Source: Tigriopus japonicus
Taxonomy: Eukaryota; Arthropoda; Copepoda; Harpacticoida; Harpacticidae
Length of the DNA stretch: 64,000 nt
Direction: 5' to 3'
Assembly: GCA_010645155.1 (NCBI GenBank)
Contig: CM021315.1
Coordinates: forward strand, 12,645,465 to 12,709,464
The translations under genes were made by a program, and so were the position numbers. Position 1 is the stretch's first letter. Each line of letters starts with the position of its first letter. The notes beneath the pieces are model-generated. The model saw nothing but the letters and a program-made list of their open reading frames with translations. It searched no databases and was not told the origin of the DNA. Shown here in pieces: positions 12,116 through 25,400 of the stretch.

Positions 12116-15100
12116 AAAAAAATGAAGAAGAGAAAAAGATTGAGCATTAATTCAGTCATTATTCGTGCATTGAGCAAGCAAGGCCAGGCTTGTTCCTGAT
12201 TGATGTCCCATTTAATTGGCCTCAGATGGGCTCGTATGGCATCATTTCAGATTGTCGAGGGGCGTAATGAATTCAGTATTGTTCAGATTCACATTCGACA
12301 GAGATGAATGCTGAGCCATCGCTTCTGAAATAAGCGATTAATGTACGGGTTTTTTCCTCCCTCAATCTCAAGCTAATTCGAGATAAATTGCTTGAACCTC
12401 TACCTTTACATTTTTTAATTAGACGTAGACGCTTCAACTCTATTTCAGGCGGATAAGATGCATAGATAAAATGGATCTTTCAACAAAATTTGTTTTTCTG
12501 TGTTTGCACTCACTCGAGCAACAATGACTGTTTAGTAGTTGGGAAAAATGCCCACTGATGAAGTCATTGCACCGCCAAGAATGCCCTCTTGATTGCTGCA
12601 TTCCATGGGGTGAGTCGGTTCCATTGTTTCAGAACCGCCCATGACTTGCACGATTATGACTTTCGATCCCGCGATAAGACGATTTTTGTCGATCTAATTA
12701 GCCTCATCCAGCGATGATGTGGGCTCACTCCTTACCTTCATGATCAGCCCTCAGGTTGTAAAGGGCAACTTGATTAAGGGAAAGAGACTTTTGTGTTTCT
12801 CCGGTTCCAATTTTTGTGTCTTTTTTTGCACTCGGCCCCTTTGCCATTTTTGGCAGCTCATAAACGCATGAGAGAGAGAGAGTGAGTCAGTGCATACTAT
12901 GTGCAGCCAAACATTCGGCATATGTACGTACATACTGTAGGTTCATACAGGTACTTGTTTGCTCTCACTTTCCTTCTAAGGAAGGACGAACTAAGACCTG
13001 ATGAGCTTGAAGACGTCCTGAAGTTGAGCACTGTCTGATTTTCCCTCTTCTCATCTTGTGAATGATATATGTGAGTTTTGGGCCCCAACTCAACAAACAG
13101 CGTCACTTCTTGTGAGTACGTACAGTAAGTGGAGAGAGAGGACGTGAGCGCTTTGCCCACCTTCAGAATGAACGAAACATCAAGGTGAAAATGATTTGTT
13201 GGGGTCATGCTCCATTTTGTCAACTCATTCCAAAGACCTTTAATTACCCTCACACATATTAACATGATCTATTAGCCATTCTTGACTCGTTCGTGGTTCC
13301 CCTTCTCAAGTGTGCTGAGAGTTACGACATGATTAGCCTCATCGCAATTCGCAATTCACAATGATGCCTATCGATTTGTTGCTCAGAGAAGGTCATTCAT
13401 AAATCCCAGAGCAATTTTAAGAGTACATGCACGATCTGCCATCAGGGATTTAGCATTCATGAAAGCGCAATTAAAAGACACACTCACAGAAAGGCTTGAC
13501 TAACATCCTCAGATCAAAGCCTGGCTACGAGTTCTCCGAAAACGCTGAAATCTGTCTCGAAACTTCCCAGTAACTTCCTCGGGCGCTTCACAGTGAACGT
13601 AGCCTATCATAAAATCAGACATGCTTGGTTTTGCCTGGCTACTTGCACATTTCTACAGTACACTAAAAGCTATGTAGTAGCTAGTACAACAACCGTAATG
13701 CGCTGGCTTCCTTGAGGGTTGTTGGTTCCCTCGGCTAAAGCAGATCGTGTCTCCTCCGTTCGTCAGAACCACCCTTCCTCGGATGAAGTTAATTTACATC
13801 CGGTGGTCTTTTTGATCGCCAACTGGCCAACAACAAAAAAGACGCTTTCCAGAATCACAAAGGGTGAATATACCATTTCCTTCAGACAATTGAGAACTAC
13901 CAGGAAAAGAGAGTGTGTGGATGAAATAATAAAAGAATCTAATCTGGCCCTTGGTCGGCATTGGCATCATCTTTGCTTTCAGGTGTGACTTCATTTTCAC
14001 TAGACTAAGCATCAAAATCATGACCCTGTGTCCATGGCACCAGATCGCATCAGAATGAAATACGATCTATCGCTGATTGTTTGATTTCAAAGCTTCTAGT
14101 ACTTTTTAGATGGACAGGAAACTACTTCTCAAGAGAAAAAAAAACTGATCAAATCCAGCGAACCTTTGAGAATATTCCCATTCATTACATTGTTTGTGTT
14201 TGGTATCGCTTTCGCATATCTTCAACAGTGTTGTGTGTGGCACAGCCAATTTGGCAAGCTCTCCTCCTCTCAAATCTTTTACCAGTCTTCGGTTGTAAAA
14301 AAAACATGTGGTATTCTGGTCACCATCACTCATACATCACATATTCATAAAACCTGTCGTGATATCAATTACTCTCGTCTTCATTGATGAGCATCCCATC
14401 CCTTATCAAGTTTGGAAAGACCTTTGACCCGAGAAGATTTTCCAAAACATGGCATCACGACACAAGAATCTCTGAGGAGATGCCGAGATCGGTGCATTGC
14501 TTGTCTTTTTGTTGCAAGAACAGATTTTGAGTCGGAAAAAAACTGGGCTGGGATTTTTCTTTTGTTTTTCCCTCCGGAAAAACATGCATGCCAAAATACC
14601 TCCAGAACCTGATCTGCACCGATTTGTTCTCAAGACCGAAAGCCAAAGAGTACAAGATTCAATTTCGTTTCATTACCCTTGAAACCATTTCACCGTTGGT
14701 TTTAGTTTTCACTTAAAGAAGGGTTTGTGTACCCAAAAGCAAACCCACATTCAGAAATGACCGGTTTGGTAATCGCTCGGAAGACCTTGCACTTGGCAGG
14801 CGAATGACACCTAGTCGATCTAATTGGCCGGTTCCACCCACATGTCATGGATGCCTCTGAAAAGTCAGAGGAGCCCTGTTCGTCTTGGCCTTGTTCTTGT
14901 CAATCTCATTCGGCACATCCGTCAAATGAATTGCTTCATTGGAATTGTATCCTTTGAACTTGCTTCGTGTGAGTCCCAAAAACAAGTCCTTCTTCATTGG
15001 GACGTCATAGTATTCCTATAAAGGAGTGTTACGGAGGCAATGAGTTTTAAACGATTATGGAATCGTGGAGAACAAGTTAAAGGGCCGTCCTCGTTCCATG

Positions 15101-18100
15101 AATCCAGAAAATCAAAATAACTTGTTTTAGCCAATCTGATGTTTCTTAACTGAAAGTAAAAGTGGCACAGCAGTGTTTGAAAGTGGATTTGCAAAGACTC
15201 CATTTTGGCCTATTTTAATGAATGGAAAAGGTTTGTTGTCCAATGTCCAAGTTTGCGAAACGAAAGAGGTCTGTTCGGATGCCGTCTTTAACTCGAGGGA
15301 CTGTTTTAAATTGGTTTCTTGCCGTAAGCCACTCTCAAGAGTCGTTTCGAACAAAACATTTGTAAGGTGCATTTGTCAAAAACAGATATGGCTGTTGCTT
15401 GTCCACATGTGTGATTAATGGGGCTTCATTTCTGAACAAGTAATACGACACACAACATACCTTGTTAAATCTAGAGATTCTTGGAATGTGGAGCGGATAT
15501 TCTTAGTGTTCCATGAAACGACTTCTAATGTTCAGGTCACAGCATGCTCGGTATGCTTCAAATTTGCTACTTCCACACCCAGTTTGTTGGGTCAAGGAAA
15601 CGGACACAGGTCTATATCAAATCAAGAAATCTCAAAAGAAAATGCTTTTGTGAATGTTTGTTGAGATGTTCGTGTCAGATTGGAATCTATCCACTTTGTT
15701 ATTCAATCTCACAAGTTCAATATTAACCTTGTAAAGTTGCTGCATTTTGAGATAAGTAGCTTTATTAACAAACTGAACGTCTTGGGAAGATGAGAAAAGA
15801 ATAAAATTATGCTTATTTAGTTAGTACTTGTTTCAGGATCAATCTGCCAAATAGATCAGACCGCGTTCGAGTTTCGAGTTCCACATTTTGTGGCGTGAGG
15901 TGAAATATGAGGGATCATTTGTTTCCAGGTGCTTTTTTGGCCCACATGCTAGGCAGATCTAATTAGGTCCATACTCTCAAGGAATGTTCCAGTTAAAGTT
16001 TGAAGACACAATCCTGAAGAGAAAAGACACCATTCTCATACACACACCTGTGTACAGTATGTACCTTGTTAGGAAATATTACGTCTTATAAAGTAAGCAC
16101 CTGGCCGTGAGAATAGGACCCTCTGAATGGGACAGTTTTGTTTCGGTTAATGGAAGCTAACATGTAATATATGCATATTTCACGAGGGATAACCGAGGGT
16201 GGAACTTCATTACAAGAGTGTTCCTGTTGCAAATCCCATCCCTCGAAGGAGGTGTGTGACAAATGATAGTTCCCCCCTTTCTCTGATCTTGACTGACTTT
16301 TGTAAGTACTTGGGCAAAATGAGATTTGACCTACAATCTTTTTTTCCATTCATTCAACACCCTTTTCTGAGCACCAATTTGCCATAATTTCAAAAAAATA
16401 CATTCACGGTAAGGGCTGACTAAGAAACCTTTGAACACAAAGTCACATGTGCTTCAATAAAATGCCTATAAATGGTCATAGCATTTCTGGAATCCGAGTA
16501 ACAGCCTGTTGACTTTGGATGACTCGCGGGTATTTGATCCTAATAAATCGCTGCCATTGACCATCTGATGCCTTACATTAATTGGTACAGAGACACTGTG
16601 TTTAATGCTTATCAAACCCTCGGAGAGAGAGAGATACCAAATGGTTTATTGTCGAATGTAATCACTCGTTCGTATCTTTGTGCGTGTTTACGTGGGGTGG
16701 TTGTTCTAGTAGGCTCTCGTTCATGTTTCGAGATGATTCAAAATCCAATGAGTGGGTTGGCCCAACAAGCAGCAAGTGATACACTCCGTTTCCGACCACA
16801 ATTGATCGGATTGGAATTCCACGAGCAACTGGATTTGGGGAATGACTCCTCAAGAATCGTGAAAACGTCTTTCAATTTAGCAACCACCAACCACACCTCA
16901 TTCTTTGGAGTAGCTGTTAATAATCGGCTGTTGGAAATGGTTCTCAATTTCGAAACCATTTGGTTTGGGTAATTTCTCCAGTTCGTGATTCCAATGGTGT
17001 AGTAATGTCCCAGAAGTCGACACACTTCAAAAGAGAAAAATAGAAGATGCCGAGGATCTGTTGGTTTTGGAAAGTGTCCGTGACTGATTTGATTTATCCA
17101 CTGCTTTTTTTGGCAATCCCATTTTACGCCACACAGATGTTGTTGCCTCGTGTGTTTCCTGACGATATGAATAGACTCGATTCAAAGGGGATCAACTAAG
17201 TAAGTTTCACCAACTGTCTAGATATTAAAAAGATGATGTCGTTGTCTAATCCCTCATTCTCTCTCTCTGGCTAGTCCTTTGAGGTTTTCTGAATATTTGA
17301 ATTGATAAGCTTCTCGGAATGTGTTCTTCACTTATCCGAAATATTCGAGTTTTTGGCACCTCAAGTCTCTTACCTGAATCCGAATCTAGTAGGGCGTGAA
17401 AAGTAAACACAACACTTGACTGATAGATGGAAAATCACAAATTCACTCAAAATTCCAGACGAGTGGTGAGGTCGTTTCACTTTTTCATTGCTATCTTTCG
17501 CTTTTCTTTTCAAGTCCAAAAGACCATATACGTTCACTTGTTCCCAACTGAGGTGATTTGAGATTTTTCGAATTCTTCATGGAGAACTAAGCATCAAATG
17601 AGTTCGGTTCATCTTCAAAATGGGTCAAGAAATTATCTTAATCTTCCGTGCCTCAAGGATGAAACAATTGCAGGGGGTAAAATTCGAGTTCATGCCTGGA
17701 AATAAGGCGATCCTTTTTGGCAGCTCATTTGCGACAGTTTCCGAAAACTCTCCGTTTTCAATGCAAGCCCAGTTTGAGCCTCGGTTCGAGCACAATTGAC
17801 ATGTGACTGTCAAAGCATATTAAAAACACCGTCCCATTTTTGTAGGATCACACACACTCCGAGAGGTTTGCAAAAAAGTAACAGGATGCATACGCCTCAC
17901 TGGTAAAGCCAATCTTTTGCTTCGCTCTTGAGCACTCAAGAGTATCTGGGAAAAATGGACGAGCAATTTTTGTGCCTTCTTCACCAGAACCGCCACCTTC
18001 AAACTGAATTCGATCTTGCAGCCTGTTTGAACAGGTTGTCCGCGTTCAAGCCCAACTCAGCCGGAATGGAAGGAAATGAAACGAACGAAGGAGCGAAAAC

Positions 18101-19300
18101 GAGCGCGGGGCTGAGTGAGAGGGGGGCCTAAAAAACAACAAGATTACGAACTCATGGCAGCCGTGGAATCTAAAGAAGTGCTTCAAAAGTTTCCTTCAAA
18201 TGTGTGAGTGTCGGTGGAGTGTAAGCCTAGGCAGGTGTCTGGAGAGACTTCCATACGTGGAGACCTTATCTGGTTGGGTTAGTTGCCTCCATCGGCAACA
18301 TTCAAGTTTGGTTAGCGGATTTGCGAAGGATATCTTGGGTTGAGTTGTGAAAATTTCCCTCTGATGACGATTGAGGGCAAACTAGAGGTTACTAGCATTT
18401 TTAAGGATGAGAACGAGGATTCTGGTTTGCGGTTAACGCTTTCCGTTTACCACCCTCGTCCTTGACTTAGAAAATGAGGTCTAACCGTTATTAGTTTTAG
18501 GGTTCAGTCCCTGGAAAAAAGTCTTTGTTAAGGATTAGCAGTTATGGAAGCCCCTTGATCTCTACCAATGCCTTCTTATAGACTTGTTGAGTAACTGCAG
18601 TACTGTATTATTACGGAGAGCGGAAAGGAAGGGATTTCTTGGTGTGGGATTGTCTCGATTATCGTCCATTAATTTGAGAAGGAGAATACATCTCTGTCAG
18701 GTTAGGGCTGATTTTGACTCCTAGTCTAGTGTAGAAGGGCAAACAACCTCTCTACCCTCCAATCAGTCTTGACACAACACTTGTCGAGTTAGTAAGTTTG
18801 AGCCGTGGATGAGAATCTGCCCCGAAGACCTAAGATTAGAGCGGATGTGACGCACATTAGCTGGAAGTTCTCCCATGGAATCTCGCCCTTCCCTTCCAGT
18901 CTCGTACTACCATATACCTATTCCTTGTTTCTTTTGTTCAATAGTCGAAAGGAAAAATACGACGTGGTTGGCATCACCTTTTCTGTCCAAGCCTCCTGAA
19001 ATATTACTTCCAAGATTTGTTATGTCTAATTGTTCAAGCACAGATTGTTCCCCCAAATCTATTTGTGTCGAGCAATTTGTGAGACTAGCTCGGTGAAATT
19101 CAGGTATAATGGCAGGATTGGTGCAAAAGGGCATTTTTGCTCCTCGAAAATGAGTCAAAATTGGTGCTCCTCCCTTCCAAAACGGCCTCTTGGATTTTCT
19201 TTGATGAGTGGTTACACAGACCAAAACAAAAAAGTGATTGTTCGTGTTTCAGCAAAGAGAGAGTCTCGGCACCATAATTTCTGAAGGGTATGCTGCATGC
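12116..19300. other. Intergenic stretch without a supported gene
   Basis: About 7 kb of mixed composition. I saw short GA-rich microsatellites (around 12870 and 16625) and many short unrelated open frames, none with a recognisable domain or flanking splice pair. A GTAAGG donor preceded by ATGAAG near 12735 on the minus strand could be a 5' untranslated exon of the gene starting at 12112. Confidence 0.4.
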
Positions 19301-19304
19301 TCAT

Positions 19305-19310
19305 TTTATT
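19305..19310 (-). terminator. Poly(A) signal of the myosin heavy chain gene
   Basis: A minus-strand AATAAA lies about 100 nt beyond the myosin stop codon at 19411. It is the first canonical signal after the stop. Confidence 0.6.
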
Positions 19311-19410
19311 TCCGCATTGAATGAATTGTTAAAAAGGTGCCATAACAATTGCTTATGGTCAATATCATCTCCACACTGTTTCAAGGTAAAAAAGCGCTCA
19401 CTTGGACCAA

Positions 19411-22400
19411 TCAAAAGATAGACTCAGATCTGAATCTAGGAACTGAAGACAGGGACATCTCGGCGTTTCTGGCACGTTCTTCGCTTTCTTCAAACTCTTG
19501 TTGAGCCTTTCTGAATTTGGCCAGATTCAAGGCTGCAATCTCTTCGGCGTCTTCGATCTGTTGCTTGTAGGTCTTGATCTTCTGTTGCAATTTATGCGCC
19601 AAATCGGACAGGAGCTCTTGATTCTTGTGGTCCTCTTCCCGTTGAAATTCTAGCTCCTTGACGCGTCGCTCAGCTCTTTGGTAGGCTTTTGCCGACTCGG
19701 AAGTGCCTGCTTGAATCGACCCCAATTCCATTTCCAATTCACGGATCCTCGTCTCTAGCTTACTCATGACAGCCTTGCCCAATTTGGCCGCATTGGCCTC
19801 GGTCTCGGCCAGTCTGGTTTGCAACTCTATCAATTGGGATTCAAGGGCCCTTCGATGCTTTTCTTGGGTGGATGTGTGCTCTTGCTCAGCCCTGAGTTCA
19901 TCGGCCAACCTTCCGGCGTCAATCATGGCCCTTTTGGCCTTTTCCTCTGCATTCTTGGCCATGGCAGTCATATCGTCGATTTCGGCCTGAAGCGAGTGAA
20001 TCATGGTCTCGAAAGCCCGTTTCTCGTTCATGGCCTTGGTGTTGATGATGGACATTTCGTTTAAAGCCCCACGACTTTCTTCTAGTTCCAATTGAACTTG
20101 TTTCGTGGCTCTGTCGGCAGTTTGAATTAGACAAGTCGATTCTTCGACTTCCCCAGAAAGCGCATTTGCTCTCCGCTCAGCCATGTTGACGGCTTCTTGA
20201 ACCTCTTGTCTCATTCGTAGTTCTTCTTCATGGCCTTGGATAGATGCTCGAAGTTGGTCTTGATAGCGCTTAATGGCTTTTTGACCCTCCACATTCGCTT
20301 TGTTGGCTTGGTCCAAACTGATTTCCAACTCGTTTATGTCAGCCTCCAGTTTTTTCTTGATCCTCAACGCCTCCGTTTTGGCTCGTTCCTCAGCCTCAAG
20401 AGAGGCTGCCAACGACTCCATGGCTCTTTCGTGGTTTTTCCTGAAACAAATTGTTATTATTTTTTAACAATCGCAAGTTTCGTAAAAGGACACTTTTAAT
20501 TTTACCTCGTGTTGTTAAACTCTTCGACTCTTTCTTGAATCCTTCTGTCGATTTCCTGTTTTAATTGGCCAAGTTCTAGTTGGGAGCGCAACACCTTGTT
20601 CTCTTCTTGTTCCAAAGAGGCTTCGGCCTCTTCCAAAGCTCGTTGGAGTTCCTCTTTTTCCCCTTCCAATCGGTGACGTTGCTTATCCAATTCATGGATC
20701 GATCTCCCTCCATCCCCAAGTTGTTCCAAGAGATCCCTAATTTCATCAGCCAGGTTTTTATTTTCTCTCTTGACCGTGTCGATTTGCTCTGTAGCTTCAC
20801 CATGGGCCGCTCTCAGTCGGAAAAGTTCCGAGTTATAATTACGACTCTCGTTATGACTGGCATCGATCTCTAAGGTCAAGTCATCGGCTTTCGTGCTCCA
20901 TTCCAAAATGACCTAGAGAGAAGATTCCTTTCAAGCATTTCAACAACACCCAAGTACTTACTTGTGTACATACACTCTCCAAGTTACTCACCTTGTCAAA
21001 GTTTTCGCGTTTTTCGTTGATAACGCCAGAAGCATGCGTTCTTTCGTAGTCGGCAGAAATTTCCTCGAGGTCAGCTTGCAATCTCATGGAGGATTTCTCC
21101 CCATTGGCAATTTTTGAGGTTAACGATTCCACTGTCTCTTCTGCTTCAGATAACCTCATGGCCAATTTTCCTTTCGAGGATTCGAGCTCCTCAACGCGGG
21201 CAATGCCTTCGGTCTCGAATCTCGAGCGCCACAACTGAATCTCCGATTGGCTTTTTGAGAGTGCTTTCAAAGCATCGGATTTTCTTTCGTGTTCATTTTC
21301 CAATCTTTCGCGATAGCAATCGAACTCTGTGGCCAAACTTTTCAGTTTGACTAACAGAGCAGATCGATCTCGGGCTTCGGCGTCTCCCAATGACTTCATG
21401 TCATTCAGTTGAGTGGCCAGCGAGTTCTTTTGCTTGTTGTTAGAAGCCAAAGAGTTTTCCATATCGTCTACTTGCCGCTCGAGGTCCATCTTTTCCATTT
21501 CTAGTCTCTTCCTTTGCGATTCTGCTTCATTCAAGGCCCTTGCTAAGTCGTCAATTTTTTGGTGAGCCTCGGTAATGGATCCTTGGATGAGTTTTCCCTC
21601 ACAATCCAACTCAGCTTTGGCTCGCACCCCTTCTTCTAGAACCTGTCTGGCTTCGTACAAATCTCGTTCCAGACAGGCTTTGTCCTTTTCGGCCTTCATC
21701 TTGCTACTATTGAGAATATCGATCTGCTCGCCGAGCTCAGACATGGTGTTATTTTGTCTCATTCTCATAACTGACAGAGTGTGTTCGTGAGCAATGTTCC
21801 GCTCATCAATATCGCGCTTGAGACGTTCCAATTCAAGTTCCCGTTTGTTATTCAACTCAACTTGAGCTGTTGTATTAGCTCCTGCTTCATCCAATCTCAG
21901 GCTCAAATCCTCCAAGTCTTTGTTCAAGATACTTCGTGTCTTTTCAGCTTTACTTCTGGCAGCTCGTTCTTGAACAAGCTCTTCTTCCAACTCTTCAATC
22001 CTGGATTGGACCTCTTTCGTTTGTTTCATATACTTTCCACCCAAGGTGGCTTCGTCGTCGAATTTGGCCAGCAATGAAGACCATTCTTTTTCTTTTCGTA
22101 ACATGCTTTGATTCAACTCTGCTTTGACCTTCTCCAAGTCCGCAATGGTATCTTGGGTCAATTTGAGGTCAGACTCGACCTTCCGCTTGATTTTTTCGAC
22201 GTCTGATCGGGCCTTCTTCTCCCTTTCGAAACTATCTTCAACCTCGTCTAGACTCATTTCTAATTTGTTTTTGATCCGGATCAAATGGTTGCATTTGTCT
22301 TCAACGGCTTGAGCTTTTTCTTCAGTGTGAAGTCGACCATCTTGAGCAGAACGTTTCTCTTGGGCTAACTTGGAGATCAATTCGTTTTGTTGTTGGAGTT

Positions 22401-25400
22401 CCTCTTTCAGATTTAGGATCTGGAGATCCTTTAGTGATCTTTCTTCTTTACTCTCAGCCATCTTGGCGTTCATGGCTTCGATTTCTGCCATAAGCAAATC
22501 TTTTTGGCCTTGAACCTTTCCCTGTTGTTGCTCGATGATGTTTTTATATTGTCTTTCCTCTTGAATTCTGGCCTCAACTTCATCCAATTGTCGCTGGACA
22601 TCGGCTGTCATGTTTTCCACTCGATTTGTTTTATCTTGAATGTCCTTGACTGCAGTTCCTCCGCTCTTGAGAGCCAAACTAAGATCATTTTTCTGGCTCA
22701 GAAGGAGCTGATGCTTGGCTTCGACTCGTTTTCGATCCGCCAAAGCCTTGTCAATGTTCTTGTTGGCAATTTCGATCTTTTTCTCGTACTCTGCCTTGAA
22801 TTGTGCAAACTTAGAGCATTTTAACTTTGGTTTGATAGCCAACCAAAGTTGCCACCACAACCATTTTTTCCCAATGTAGTGATTCCGAATGGTTCTTTGG
22901 CAACAATAGAGTGCCAGCTTTTGGTCCTGCATTTTCTTAAAGATTATTCGTGATTGCTTGCCACGTGCTGTGGATTGCAGCCAAGACAAAACCAAGGCCA
23001 CTCGATCTTCTCGTTGCTCCTCCATGTACCCAAGTGTTCCAGCTCTAAAGAACACTTTGGTGTGTCCCAAGCGATATTTCTCGGTTTCCAAGTGCACGGC
23101 ATCTAGTACGGCCTTGGCTGCGGCCTTATCGTTCTTGGCCTTGGCGACGGCTGCTGCAGCCAAGATGTTGTACCGGACTTTGAAGTCAGAATATCCCATC
23201 TTGTTTGGAAATCCTTTGCGGCAAATTGCAATACCAGCTAATACACCATTGCATCGGTATTGATGCATGATTAGATCGGATTGGATCATTCCTGGTTGCT
23301 TGTGGGTATTTGGAACAACGCAACGAATGAAAGACGGATCAGTGGCGTACAAGGTCTTCATAAGGTCATCCAGTTGTCCTTTGTAGAACGAAGAGACAGT
23401 CTTACCGCCTCCCTTCTTTCTGGAACCACTTGAAGTATCTTTCTTGGACTCTGAAGGTTGCCCAGGATGATCCCGGAAGCATTCAATGAGCATCTTATTG
23501 GATCCATTTTTCATGAGTTCCACCACAGTGTCATTGAGAGGATCCTTGTTCTTCTCCAACCAACCTGATAAATTGTAAGACACAATTGCAGCATAATGAA
23601 TGATAGCAAAATGGGCATTGGGATCGGGTCTTGGATTGGCTTTGGCAAAAGTGTCACATTTTCCGAGAAGGTTCTCATGGAGTTTGGTGGCGAAAGTCTC
23701 ATCCGTGGCTTTCGGGAACAAAGACTCTTCTTCCAAAATGGCCAAGAGGCCCATAGGTTTTTCGAACATGTCGATGCATCTCTGTAGATCCATACCAAAG
23801 TCCACGTTGGTCCACTCAATCCCCTCTCGAACATATTCCTCTTGTTCCAGGACAAACATATGGTTATTGAAGAACTGTTGTAGTTTTTCATTGCAAAAGT
23901 TGATGCAGATTTGCTCGAAACCATTGTAGTCGAAAATTTCAAATCCAGCAATATCCAAACATCCAATATATTGAACTTTCTTCATCGTGGGATCCACCAA
24001 GGTCTCATTACACTTGTCCACAATGAATCGGAACACCAACTCGTAAATCTTCCGAGCAATTCCAGCCACAGAACTCGCTGCTTGTGGACAAGTTTGGCCT
24101 TTGGTCACCCACTCGGTTCCAACCTTCAACTTTGGTTTACAAAAATAGTTGATCATCCATTCGGCGTCAATGCCACATAAATCAGCAATCTTGTGGGCAT
24201 TGTCATCATTTTTGATTTCAGCTTGTTCTTCTTTGCCCACAGGAACAAAGTCTTTGGTCATGTTACCCATATGCATAACGGTGGCTGTAAGTTTGTAGAT
24301 ATTGTACTTCTCCTCGTTGGTAAAGCCCAATACATCATAGGCCTCATCAGCAAACTGCATATCCTCTTTGTCGTCAATGGTTTCAACCGTGACCTTTCCT
24401 TGGGAGACCCACCAATAATCAAAGATGTTGTCCGACAAATGACATTTGGCTTTCAAATCCGGAATCGAATCTGACATGATGTTGTAAAAGGCGTGATAGC
24501 AACGTTCCAACTCTGCCTGATAAGTAAGTCGGGATTTTTCTAGGAGGTAAATCACCATATCAGCTCCAGAGAGTTTCCCGCCTTGGTTGAACCAGATGCG
24601 GATGAACTTTCCAAAGCGGGACGAATTGTCGTTCCTCACGGTTTTGGCATTGCCCCAAGCCTCCAAAACTGGATTGGTTTGGACAATCTTGTCCTCCAAA
24701 GAGGCCTCGCCCTCTTTCCTCTTGCCAGAAGCTCCAACGCAAGCAAAATAGGCAATCACCTTTTTCGTGTTCTCCGTTTTTCCCGCTCCGGATTCGCCCG
24801 TGATCAGAATCGATTGATTCTTCCCGACATTCATCATACCTTGATAGGAGCCTTCAGCCACGCCAAAAATGTGAGGGGGACATTCGCCTCGTCTCTTTCC
24901 AATGTAAATTTCAATGGCCCTTTGGGTGTAAATTGGAAACCGCTTGTAGGGATTTATAGCAATGCAAAATAATCCCGAGTAGGTGTAGATTAGCTGGTTC
25001 TTGTAGCGAACGATAGAGTTCCATAAAACACAGGCGTCGTTCAAATAAGTCAAATTCGACATGTCATCGCAACAATCAAATTTCGGTGGATTTACTTGAT
25101 GGACTTGGTCCTTTTTGAAGACCTTTGTCTGAAAAGGAAAGTTCTCCAATAAAACCTTCAGTTCATTAACAATACAGGGAGAACTAAAAAATGCCAAGAT
25201 CTTGGTAGTTGAAATTGATAGTTCGTCTATTTTCATAATAATTGCTCAAATAAAAGTTATAATTATTCAGTAAAATATACACCAAAGACTACTACCTGAC
25301 TGACTCTTAGTCCTAAGTTGGTGGAGATTTGATGTTTGGACTAGTGCACTATAATGAAAGGTTATATTCATAAAGTGCGCCATTTTGTGTTGTGTATTTT

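Noticed and set aside
16568..16972. 134-codon plus-strand open frame
   Set aside because: No recognisable domain, no splice context and unremarkable codon pattern; overlapping frames of similar length exist on the other strand.
20881..20991. C-terminal extension of the long myosin frame past 20992
   Set aside because: A GTGAGT donor at 20991 and an in-phase acceptor at 20913 restore the conserved tail (FDKVILEW), so the extension is intron read-through.
25129..25236. In-frame ATG at 25236 as the myosin start
   Set aside because: The residues before TKVFKKD do not resemble any myosin N-terminus, whereas the exon at 27759-27974 supplies the canonical one in phase.
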